Origin: Dehalococcoidales bacterium
GTDB lineage: Bacteria > Chloroflexota > Dehalococcoidia > Dehalococcoidales > ARS1013
Direction: 5' to 3'
NCBI GenBank assembly: GCA_030641585.1
Contig: DAOWHE010000041.1
Span: forward strand, 1 to 6,801
DNA length: 6,801 bases
In this document: positions 1 through 5,468 of the stretch, in pieces
Layout: every line of letters starts with the position of its first letter
How positions within the stretch are numbered: the stretch's first letter is position 1
Position numbers and translations under genes: made by a program
Notes under the pieces: generated by a model
The model's input: only the letters and a program-made list of their open reading frames with translations
What the model was told of the DNA's origin: nothing
The model's database searches: none

Positions 1-1
1 G

Positions 2-184
2 GCAGTGAGCCAACAATCAACTATCCTTAACCGCATCGTAAAGGAGCTTTGGGATAAGCGTCCCCGGGCTGAGGTCGAGCGTGACCTGCGGGAGTTCATT
101 GGCCATACCCCATTTCAGGTCATTGCCGGCGCCGCACTAGGCATTTTTGTTGCCTGGCTTTCGCTTACCATAAGCGGGGTGTAG
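2..184 (+). CDS. Divergent PAP2 family (DUF212, YuiD-like) membrane protein, 3' end only
   Basis: The first base of the window falls inside a codon, and the reading frame beginning at base 2 stays open to a TAG at 182-184, giving 60 residues of a C-terminus. The visible part starts with AVSQQSTILNRIV, continues through a charged stretch (KELWDKRPRAEVERDLREFI), then has GHTPFQVIAGAALGIFVAW and ends in SLTISGV. The order 'Q-x-x-I/L-N-x-I, charged linker, L/I-GHTP-x-x-V-x-AG-x-x-LG' is what I know from the C-terminal end of the divergent PAP2 (DUF212) family, small integral membrane proteins distantly related to acid phosphatases and haloperoxidases. The last hydrophobic run would be the final transmembrane helix. 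Substrate and role are not established for the family. The gene converges on the GyrI-like gene with only 23 bases between their stop codons and no obvious terminator hairpin. Family call from remembered motif, no search run. Confidence 0.8.
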   Translation, partial: AVSQQSTILNRIVKELWDKRPRAEVERDLREFIGHTPFQVIAGAALGIFVAWLSLTISGV

Positions 185-207
185 GCTGGTTGCGAAGCAT
201 TCTAATC

Positions 208-732
208 TTACCCCTGCTTCTTCCTCACCACATATCTGATAATAGTCTTGACTACTTTGGCGTCAGGAGTGGTGAGATATTCTTCTTCGTGGTTGCCAGC
301 TATCTCATAGCCACTATCCTCAATGAACTTATGCAGGCGCTCAATGGTAGGCCCCTCCCGGTCATAAGCTCCCAGGTGGAGAATCTGGGCTACGCTGCCG
401 TACCGCCAGGTCTCAATCTTAACCTCAACATCGGCTACTTTCTGGGGTAAGGAAACCGTGTCCTCAGGGATGGGCAAGCCGATTATATGAGTCCATTCCT
501 CTTTGGGCACAAGGTGGGCATCGGGGTAGTGGGCGCGGAGTCCGCTGACTTTAAAAGTGGGCAGTCCCTTCTTCTTAAGGGCAAACTTCAGGGTGAAAAC
601 CGAGCCATAGAGGGCAGGCATAAGCTTGGGGAAAACCTTATCCGGGGCGCCCTGGCCGCAGACTACTGCCATCTTCTGCGGCAGCATCTCCAGGATTTTG
701 GGCTCCAGCTTGGATGATCTAGGTGGTGACAT
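208..732 (-). CDS. GyrI-like small-molecule-binding domain protein
   Basis: A 174-residue soluble protein with no signal peptide or membrane segment. The N-terminal half contains ALYGSVFTLKFALKKKG (about residues 40-56), which resembles the 'A-x-x-ALY-S-VSYTLKF' segment of stand-alone GyrI-like proteins. The C-terminal half has HLGAYDREGPTIERLHKF followed by GYEIAGNHEEEYL and a TTPDA turn (about 119-158), the typical second half of the GyrI-like (AraC effector-binding) fold. Proteins of this family bind small, often hydrophobic or cationic molecules; some hydrolyse adducts or act as ligand sensors. No DNA-binding domain is attached, so it is not itself an obvious regulator. The ATG at 732 is well supported by an AGGAGGT ribosome site six bases upstream. 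It is the third gene of the hpt-ade operon, 15 bases after ade, so it is probably co-transcribed with purine salvage; the ligand is unknown. Confidence 0.82.
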   Translation of the reverse strand: MSPPRSSKLEPKILEMLPQKMAVVCGQGAPDKVFPKLMPALYGSVFTLKFALKKKGLPTFKVSGLRAHYPDAHLVPKEEWTHIIGLPIPEDTVSLPQKVADVEVKIETWRYGSVAQILHLGAYDREGPTIERLHKFIEDSGYEIAGNHEEEYLTTPDAKVVKTIIRYVVRKKQG

Positions 733-738
733 AGGCTT

Positions 739-745
739 ACCTCCT
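739..745 (-). promoter_or_regulatory. Strong ribosome binding site of the GyrI-like gene
   Basis: Read on the minus strand this is AGGAGGT, a near-perfect Shine-Dalgarno sequence, followed by six bases and then the ATG at 732-730. It lies in the 15-base gap after the ade stop codon and fixes the start of the GyrI-like gene. It is clearly stronger than the sites of hpt and ade upstream, so the last gene of the operon may be translated most efficiently. Confidence 0.85.
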
Positions 746-747
746 GA

Positions 748-2454
748 TTAGTCAATCAATCTAAAGGCATTAACATCTACCAGCCCCAGGTCAGTCAGCC
801 TGAGTTCAGGAATCACTGGTAGCGCCAGGAAGGAAAGGGTAGCAAATGGTGAAGGTAGTTTTGCCCCCAAATCCTTGGCTAGAGCCTCCAGCGTCTCTAA
901 CTTGCTGGCCACTACCTCCGCTGGTTCATCGGACAGTAGTCCACCAACGGGTAGCGCCAAACTGCCTAATACTTTGCCCTCAGCAATTACCGCCAGACCA
1001 CCCTGAAGCTTCTCAATTTCTTTTATACCTCTAAATATATCCTCATCGTTAGTGCCCACAGCAATAATATTATGACTGTCATGGGCGATAGAGGAGACCA
1101 GGGCTCCATATTTTAGGCCGAATCCCGTAACCAGCCCCAGGCCGATATTGCCAGAAGCACAGTGTCTCTCCACCACCACCAGCTTCAGAATATCCCGGCT
1201 GGTATCAGCTGGAATAACGCCACCAGCAACCTTGACTCTCTCCAGCCTCTTCTTGGTAACTATTTGGCCTGGAACAACCTCAATAACCGGCTTGGTTTCC
1301 GCCGAAGCCATAAGCTGTAGTGCTTCTATGGCAAACGGTTTAATATTGACTGTACTGGTCAGTCGTTTGGAACTTGGCTGTTTGAGTGAGAATAACGGCT
1401 TTCCCTGCCTGGCTACCAAGTGACCCCGATGAAAGACCATGTCTATCTCCAGGCTAGATAGGTCACTAATGACAATCAGATTAGCCATATAGCCAGGGGC
1501 TATAGCCCCCAGATTTTTGAGCCCAAAATACTCGGCGGTATTAATGGTTGCCATCTGAATTGCCCGCATCGGCTCAAGGCCACGGCGAATCGCCTTTCGC
1601 ACTACGGCGTCAATATCACCATCACTGAGGAGGTCAGCACAGCTACGGTCATCAACAACAAAAAAACATCGCCTGTAGGTCTTATCGGTAACCAGAGGCA
1701 GCAAGGCATCCAGGTTTTTCTCCGATGAGCCTTCTCTGAGCATGAGGTACATACCCTGCCTTAATTTTTCTCTAGCCTCCTCAAGAGAAACCGATTCATG
1801 GTCAGAATAAATGCCGGCGGCAATATAGGCACTAAGGTCTTTGCCGCTAACGCCAGGGGCATGACCATCAACCACCCTGTCTTTAGCCAAGGCAATCTTA
1901 TCAAGCAAGTTAGAATTGCCACTAATGACCCCGGGGAAATTCATCACCTCCCCCAGCCCGATAACCCCCCGCCACCTGAAAACCTGGCGAAGAGCCTTAC
2001 TATCAAGGGAAGCCCCTGAGGTCTCAAGATGGGTTGCCGGCACCGAGGATGGAGCCATTAAGAAGAGTTCCAGAGGCAGACGGCGGGCAGAGCTTAAAAT
2101 ATATCTGATACCATCCAGCCCCGAGACATTAGCCAGCTCATGAAGGTCGCTAACAACTGCCAGGGTGCCTCGCGGGACTACCGCCCGGGCGTACTGACCA
2201 ATATCAAGCATGGAGCTTTCTATGTGGCTATGACCGTTGATAAGACCGGGAGCCAGATACTTTCCCTTTAAATCTGTCACCTGCTTAGCCTGATGGTAGT
2301 CGCCAACACCGGCAATCATGCCGTCATAAATAGCCACATTGCCGGTCTCTATCTCGCCGGTGAAAACATTTATTACTCTGGCGTTAGCCAAGACTAGGTC
2401 TGCGGCAGACTCCCCTTTGGCTACTTTTATTAAGCGAGCTAGTTTGGATGACAC
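748..2454 (-). CDS. ade: Adenine deaminase
   Basis: Adenine deaminase (EC 3.5.4.2) hydrolyses adenine to hypoxanthine and ammonia in the cytoplasm. The 568-residue length is normal for the bacterial enzyme. The order of motifs is diagnostic of this amidohydrolase branch: PGLINGHSHIESSML with the metal-binding HxH at 75 and 77; SDLHELANV near 102-110; GLGEVMNFPGV with Glu169; DGHAPGVSGKDL with His198; GIYSDHES with His219; LREGSSEKNL near 239-248; VVDDRS with Asp268/269; then MATINTAEYFGL and GAIAPGYMANL, and in the C-terminal domain IAHDSHNIIAVGTND. Compared with the pattern I remember (DAHVHIESS, SDPHE, TDDR), this protein has NGHSHIESS, SDLHE and VDDR, but the metal ligands are all present. 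The start is GTG (2454-2452), sharing one base with the hpt stop (TAGTG), so translation is probably coupled; GGCGGTGAT just upstream can serve as ribosome site. Its product hypoxanthine is the substrate of the neighbouring Hpt. Confidence 0.95.
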   Translation of the reverse strand: MSSKLARLIKVAKGESAADLVLANARVINVFTGEIETGNVAIYDGMIAGVGDYHQAKQVTDLKGKYLAPGLINGHSHIESSMLDIGQYARAVVPRGTLAVVSDLHELANVSGLDGIRYILSSARRLPLELFLMAPSSVPATHLETSGASLDSKALRQVFRWRGVIGLGEVMNFPGVISGNSNLLDKIALAKDRVVDGHAPGVSGKDLSAYIAAGIYSDHESVSLEEAREKLRQGMYLMLREGSSEKNLDALLPLVTDKTYRRCFFVVDDRSCADLLSDGDIDAVVRKAIRRGLEPMRAIQMATINTAEYFGLKNLGAIAPGYMANLIVISDLSSLEIDMVFHRGHLVARQGKPLFSLKQPSSKRLTSTVNIKPFAIEALQLMASAETKPVIEVVPGQIVTKKRLERVKVAGGVIPADTSRDILKLVVVERHCASGNIGLGLVTGFGLKYGALVSSIAHDSHNIIAVGTNDEDIFRGIKEIEKLQGGLAVIAEGKVLGSLALPVGGLLSDEPAEVVASKLETLEALAKDLGAKLPSPFATLSFLALPVIPELRLTDLGLVDVNAFRLID

Positions 2455-2987
2455 TACTTATCACCGCCAATAAAACATATATCAGGAAGATTGCGAAACT
2501 CCTCACCGGAGTCCAGCCCATAACCAACCAGAAACTTATCGGGGACGGTAAAACCCAGGTAGCTAATTGTAACTGGAGACTTTCGCCGGGATGGCTTGCT
2601 GGTTAAGCTACAAACCCTTATTGAGGCTGGCTTTTTCTGGAGTAGATAATCTAATAGGAAAGTGGTCGTTAGACCGCTGTCCACTATGTCTTCAATAATA
2701 AGTACATGCCGGCCCTTAACTTCAGAGTCAAGCCCCTGTACTACTCTAATCTTACCCGAGCTTTCCTTGCCCTTGCCATAACTGGACAGTCTAATAAACT
2801 CCACTTCCAAGGGAAAATCAAGTAGCCGAATCAGGTCAGCCAGAAAGACAAAGGCGCCTTTAAGAATACCTACTAGAACAGGGTGCTTGTCATGATAATC
2901 GCTTCTGATTTCGGCCGCCAGCCGGCTGACTGTGGCTTCTATCTCCTTGCGACCAAAAAGAACCTGAGGTTTAGGCTTAAGACCCAT
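2454..2987 (-). CDS. hpt: Hypoxanthine phosphoribosyltransferase
   Basis: Transfers the ribose-phosphate of PRPP to hypoxanthine (and usually guanine) to make IMP/GMP in purine salvage. The 177 residues match the usual length. Visible features in order: VGILKGAFVFLADL (39-52), the phosphate/pyrophosphate-binding segment; SSYGKGKESSGK (68-79), the flexible catalytic loop; VLIIEDIVDSGLT (95-107), the PRPP motif with the acidic pair Glu99-Asp100; SKPSRRK with Lys131, which contacts the purine O6; and VPDKFLVGYGLD (148-159), the base-stacking and magnesium segment. ATG at 2987 is the first start after the promoter, and there is no good Shine-Dalgarno in front, in line with a nearly leaderless transcript. 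It is the first gene of the operon and overlaps ade by one base, placing Hpt directly next to the enzyme that supplies its substrate. Confidence 0.95.
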   Translation of the reverse strand: MGLKPKPQVLFGRKEIEATVSRLAAEIRSDYHDKHPVLVGILKGAFVFLADLIRLLDFPLEVEFIRLSSYGKGKESSGKIRVVQGLDSEVKGRHVLIIEDIVDSGLTTTFLLDYLLQKKPASIRVCSLTSKPSRRKSPVTISYLGFTVPDKFLVGYGLDSGEEFRNLPDICFIGGDK

Positions 2988-2999
2988 GACTAGTTAAAG

Positions 3000-3028
3000 A
3001 TTATAGTCTTTAAATCCAATACTGTCCA
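3000..3028 (-). promoter_or_regulatory. Sigma-70-type promoter of the hpt-ade operon
   Basis: On the minus strand there is TGGACA (3028-3023, five of six bases of the -35 consensus), a 17-base spacer, and a perfect TATAAT (3005-3000). Only 12 bases separate the -10 element from the hpt ATG at 2987, so initiation six to eight bases downstream (around 2994, an A) would give a leader of about 5-8 bases. This agrees with the missing ribosome site. It faces the zinc-ribbon gene promoter; the two -10 elements are about 63 bases apart, so one regulator could affect both. Confidence 0.72.
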
Positions 3029-3065
3029 ATAAGCGGCTAGATGGGTTTTAATTGTCCCATCTGCG

Positions 3066-3074
3066 TGTTATAAT
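3066..3074 (+). promoter_or_regulatory. Extended -10 promoter of the zinc-ribbon gene
   Basis: TGTTATAAT is a perfect extended -10 (TG-n-TATAAT). The -35 region at the right distance (TTTTAA, 3046-3051) is poor, which extended -10 promoters tolerate. Transcription would begin near 3081, giving a leader of about 40 bases before the GTG at 3122. An AGAGG at 3107-3111 lies ten bases before the GTG. Confidence 0.65.
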
Positions 3075-3121
3075 TATCTGCCGCAAGAAGCTGGCTGATT
3101 CTTAAAAGAGGCTAAAGAAAG

Positions 3122-3610
3122 GTGCAGTGCCCGAATTGTGGTCGCAATATAGATGAGTCTCTCTTTCCTGCAAGCTTGGCTTTTTGCCCGTATTGTGGCC
3201 AAGACCTGCGCTCAGCTAGCCAGGAGAGTGAGAGGTTGGTCTTCTGTCCCTATTGTGGGCGGGAGCTGTTTGACCAGACAAGTTTCTGCCCCCATTGCGG
3301 TAAGCAACTAAAAGTTAGTGAAAAAAGGCTTTCCGGCCAGAAGATAAGCAAAGTCTTCTTGGAACGAGCGGCAAAACCGATAGTCAAGGCAGTAAGAGAT
3401 ACCTTTAGTTCAGGGAAAAAGACCAGGAAGCTCTTCCAGCAGTGGTCTGAATATGCCGAGCTGCCCCCTGAGGAAGTCCCATCAATGGAGACCTTGAGGG
3501 AGATGCCAGAGGTAGGGCGAGCTAAACATAGCCCTCGCTGGTATCTAGCAGTTGGAATAGCCGGTGTCATTGTTATTGCTCTCATAATCATTTTAGTTAT
3601 CCAGTGCTGA
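3122..3610 (+). CDS. Double zinc-ribbon protein with C-terminal membrane anchor
   Basis: A 162-residue protein with four CxxC knuckles: Cys3/6 (CPNC), Cys22/25 (CPYC), Cys42/45 (CPYC) and Cys56/59 (CPHC). Knuckles one and two would form one zinc ribbon and three and four a second. A basic, charged linker (about 60-105) and an acidic, proline-containing part with LPPEEVPSMETL (about 113-127) follow. Residues 141-160 are a pure hydrophobic helix, and the protein ends Gln-Cys straight after it. There is no signal peptide, so the ribbons should face the cytoplasm with the protein tail-anchored. Such zinc-ribbon plus single-helix proteins are common but mostly uncharacterised; the ribbons more likely mediate protein or nucleic acid contacts than catalysis. 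The start is GTG: an in-frame TAA at 3113-3115 excludes any earlier start, and the first knuckle begins at residue 3. It is transcribed alone and divergently from hpt. No specific function can be assigned. Confidence 0.85.
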   Translation: MQCPNCGRNIDESLFPASLAFCPYCGQDLRSASQESERLVFCPYCGRELFDQTSFCPHCGKQLKVSEKRLSGQKISKVFLERAAKPIVKAVRDTFSSGKKTRKLFQQWSEYAELPPEEVPSMETLREMPEVGRAKHSPRWYLAVGIAGVIVIALIIILVIQC

Positions 3611-3862
3611 TAACACCTTACCAATTCACCTCTCGGCGAACCTATTTTACACAGGCTTTGTGCCCCACTTCATTTGCCCAAATGCCTGGCACCGTGACAA
3701 CAAAAGTCCAAAATGTGCAGTGGTTGCGCCAACGCAGACTAGCAGCCTCAGGTACAGCCCTGGGCACAAAATGTTGCCGCTGCCCCTCTTGATGCATCTT
3801 GAAGCTACGCAGTGTATTTATCTGGATAGGCCTCTTGACAAACCTTCCTTTTACCACTATTA

Positions 3863-3877
3863 TTGGGGTTATCCCAA
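3863..3877. promoter_or_regulatory. Inverted repeat, candidate MarR operator
   Basis: TTGGGGTTATCCCAA has five-base arms TTGGG and CCCAA around a five-base centre and fits the loose TTG(N9)CAA shape of many MarR-family operators. It lies about 60-75 bases before the MarR start, in the AT-rich region expected to hold the promoter, so autoregulation is a natural reading. With no T-run behind it and short arms, it is less likely to be a terminator. A shorter AT-rich mirror, TAAT-TAT-ATTA, follows at 3879-3889. Confidence 0.35.
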
Positions 3878-3896
3878 CTAATTATATTAATCAAAT

Positions 3897-3902
3897 TATA
3901 AA
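3897..3902 (+). promoter_or_regulatory. Weak -10 candidate for the marR-ABC operon
   Basis: TATAAA matches five of six -10 bases and would start transcription near 3909, before the AGGAG at 3923-3927. No recognisable -35 lies 16-18 bases upstream. TATATT at 3883-3888 is an alternative and also lacks a -35. A weak promoter of this sort may depend on a factor, or the real promoter may differ from what I can see. Confidence 0.3.
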
Positions 3903-3939
3903 GGGCTTCCGTAATATGCCATAGGAGATGAGTATCGCT

Positions 3940-4437
3940 ATGGAAGAACGCCAGCGCCTTGTGGAACAAATCCTTGATATCAATTGTCAGATGGGCCAGC
4001 TTATGTCCACCAAGCGAGCTAGTGGTTGGCTTGCCCTTAACCTCACCATGTCCCAGCTAAAGGTCCTCTTCCTGCTCTATGAGGGGGAAACGACGATGGG
4101 ACAACTGGCCAAGGGGCTAGGGGTGACCCTATCCACGGTTACCGGGATTGTGGACCACCTGGTGGCTGAGGAGTTGGTAGCCCGGCATGAGAGCCCCCTG
4201 GACCGTAGGCAGGTAGTTGGCTGCCTCACTGAGAAGGGTCACCAGCTGATAGAGCGACTTTACGCTGCCGGGCAGACAATGATGGCTAACATGCTGGAAC
4301 GCCTGACCCTGAAAGAGCTGCAGACGGTAGCCCGGGCCTTGGGTGTCTTATATTATGCCGCCTCGGCCGAACAGCAAGCCCTGGAGCAGAAAGACAGGCA
4401 ATCCAGCAGCGCTAGAAGTTTTTTACCGAAATCATAA
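3940..4437 (+). CDS. MarR-family transcriptional regulator
   Basis: A winged helix-turn-helix regulator of about 165 residues, a normal MarR length, expected to bind DNA as a dimer and respond to small phenolic or drug-like ligands. From the ATG at 3940: LTMSQLKVLFLL (35-46) is helix 2 of the fold; MGQLAKGLGVTLSTVTGIVDHL (53-74) is the helix-turn-helix; RHESPLDRRQV (82-92) is the wing with the hallmark DRR at 88-90, followed by LTEKG (96-100). The C-terminal helices (about 101-150) would form the dimer interface; the last ~15 residues are polar and probably disordered. An ATG at 3928 is also in frame, but AGGAG (3923-3927) touches it directly, while the ATG at 3940 is 12 bases away; I prefer 3940, with moderate certainty. 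An in-frame TAG at 3922 rules out longer forms. It precedes an ABC exporter on the same strand, so it most likely regulates that exporter and itself. Confidence 0.92.
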   Translation: MEERQRLVEQILDINCQMGQLMSTKRASGWLALNLTMSQLKVLFLLYEGETTMGQLAKGLGVTLSTVTGIVDHLVAEELVARHESPLDRRQVVGCLTEKGHQLIERLYAAGQTMMANMLERLTLKELQTVARALGVLYYAASAEQQALEQKDRQSSSARSFLPKS

Positions 4438-4446
4438 GAGAGGAAG

Positions 4447-4497
4447 ATGAGACTAGCTGATATCATTACCACTGATGGAGCATATGTCGCGCCTTGA
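4447..4497 (+). CDS. Possible 16-residue leader peptide before the ABC ATPase
   Basis: ATG at 4447 follows GAGAGG (4438-4443) right after the MarR stop and encodes MRLADIITTDGAYVAP then TGA. A second small frame opens at ATG 4484 behind GGAG (4477-4480), with 29 residues beginning MSRLEKLVELDDNTLERK, and runs to 4573, across the ATPase start. Either could be a leader peptide that couples translation to the exporter gene, or chance. I see no attenuator hairpin pair to support regulation. Confidence 0.18.
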   Translation: MRLADIITTDGAYVAP

Positions 4498-4544
4498 GAA
4501 ACTGGTGGAATTAGACGATAATACCTTAGAAAGGAAGGTGAGTA

Positions 4545-5468
4545 ATGTCCGCTTCAAATGGCATCATAGTTAAAACCAAGAATCTTACCAAGCATTTTGG
4601 CCATATAGTAGCCGTTGATGATCTCAGTATTGAGGTGCACAAGGGAGAAGCATTTGGTTTCCTTGGCCCCAACGGCTCCGGCAAAAGCACCACCATGGGC
4701 ATGATACTGGGTCTTATTGCTCCCACGTCGGGAAGCGCGGAGGTATTTGGATTGGAGGCACAGCACAACCTTCCTTCCATACTGCCCAGAGTTGGCGCAG
4801 TGATGGAGACTCCGGGTCTTTACCCGTATCTTTCCGGCAGAGATAACCTTAAGGTCTTTGCCAGATTGTCCGATCATATATCAGATAAAAGGATCGATGA
4901 GGTACTGGATTTGGTTGAAATGTCCTCCCGTGCTAAAGATAAGTTCAGTAATTACTCTATGGGCATGAAGCAGAGATTGGCCATAGCCTGTGCCCTGCTC
5001 CATAATCCTGAGTTGATTATTATGGACGAGCCCACAAACGGGCTGGACCCAGCTGGCATGAAGGAGATACGCGAGCTGATTATAGAACTTAGCAAACAGG
5101 GTAAAACGATTTTTCTTAACAGTCATCTGCTGCACGAGGTCGAGCAGGTTTGTGAAAGGGTCGCTATCATCAAAAAGGGCAAGATAGTGGTTCAGGGGCT
5201 GGTAAAAGAACTGGTCAAAGCGGGTGATGTTTTACAGATTAAAGTAAACGAACCGGATAAGGCAATGGCCATTCTGGGTGGGCAAAAGTGGATTTCCTCG
5301 GTGAACAAGGAAGGTGATTATATATTGCTTGGAGTTAAAGCAGACAAAGCCGTTGACGTAAGCGCACTTTTAGCCAAGGATGGCATATTTGCCGCCGAGA
5401 TAAAGGCTAAAGAGAATTCCCTTGAGAAATTCTTCCTGGAGCAGACGGAGGAGGAAGCGAATGCTTAA
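4545..5468 (+). CDS. ABC transporter ATP-binding protein, BcrA-type
   Basis: Cytoplasmic ATPase subunit of an ABC-2 exporter, 307 residues. Motifs in order: Walker A GPNGSGKST (41-49); the Q-loop position, VMETPGLYP, has Glu88 rather than Gln; ABC signature YSMGMKQRL (137-145) in place of LSGGQ; Walker B LIIMDEP (157-163) with Glu162 as catalytic base; D-loop GLDP (166-169); H-loop NSHLLHEVEQ with His194. The S-M/L-GMKQRL signature and the E-containing Q-loop are what I know from the bacitracin-resistance BcrA group and related bacterial ABC-2 exporters, so they are not defects. After about residue 220 a C-terminal extension with an ELVKAGDVLQIKV strand and a final LEKFFLEQT helix is also typical. 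A strong site, GGAAGGTG, precedes the ATG at 4545. The permease gene overlaps the last 8 bases. Likely substrates are antibiotics, peptides or lipids; none can be named. Confidence 0.95.
   Translation: MSASNGIIVKTKNLTKHFGHIVAVDDLSIEVHKGEAFGFLGPNGSGKSTTMGMILGLIAPTSGSAEVFGLEAQHNLPSILPRVGAVMETPGLYPYLSGRDNLKVFARLSDHISDKRIDEVLDLVEMSSRAKDKFSNYSMGMKQRLAIACALLHNPELIIMDEPTNGLDPAGMKEIRELIIELSKQGKTIFLNSHLLHEVEQVCERVAIIKKGKIVVQGLVKELVKAGDVLQIKVNEPDKAMAILGGQKWISSVNKEGDYILLGVKADKAVDVSALLAKDGIFAAEIKAKENSLEKFFLEQTEEEANA
5447..5454 (+). promoter_or_regulatory. Ribosome binding site deciding the permease start
   Basis: GGAGGAGG sits inside the last codons of the ATPase gene, six bases before ATG 5461. This favours 5461 over the in-frame ATG at 5422, which would prepend a low-complexity arginine-rich run read from the ATPase's other frame, and over ATG 5470. 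Confidence 0.8.

Larger units (their letters stand above)
3611..3939 (+). other. Intergenic stretch without a convincing gene; possible decayed knuckle-protein remnant
   Basis: About 330 bases between the zinc-ribbon gene and the MarR gene. The open frames here (for example 3604-3792 and 3660-3881) lack ribosome sites and look non-coding. Around 3660-3735 two adjacent frames give short cysteine-containing peptides: one reads PHFICPN...WHRDNKSPKC, the other QKSKMCSGCANAD and then TAG. They could be pieces of a frameshifted ribbon-type gene, but this is weak. No strong terminator hairpin with a T-run is visible after 3610. The last 80 bases become AT-rich and carry the inverted repeat and promoter-like sequences listed separately. 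Confidence 0.4.

Noticed and set aside
190..717. Rightward open frames opposite the GyrI-like gene (190-450 and 487-717)
   Set aside because: They are shadows of a recognisable minus-strand gene with a strong ribosome site; their translations show no family features.
846..2143. Several rightward open frames within ade
   Set aside because: Antisense shadows of a full-length adenine deaminase with all motifs intact.
2988..3121. A purine riboswitch in front of hpt
   Set aside because: Expected for a purine operon, but the promoter leaves only a few leader bases, so there is no room for an aptamer.
3765..3805. Short palindromes GCCCTGGGC and GATGCATC as terminator or attachment site
   Set aside because: Too short, no T-run, no flanking direct repeats or integrase gene; likely chance.
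3604..3881. Small open frames after the zinc-ribbon gene as real genes
   Set aside because: They have no ribosome site, overlap each other in different frames and have no recognisable domain; kept only as a weak remnant hypothesis.
5422..5460. Longer N-terminus for the permease, starting at ATG 5422
   Set aside because: The added residues are an arginine/serine run read out of frame from the ATPase end, and GGAGGAGG is ideally placed for ATG 5461.
4545..5468. Missing LSGGQ and Q-loop Gln in the first ATPase taken as inactivation
   Set aside because: The S-M/L-GMKQRL signature and acidic Q-loop residue are normal in the BcrA-type group; Walker A, Walker B and the H-loop are intact.
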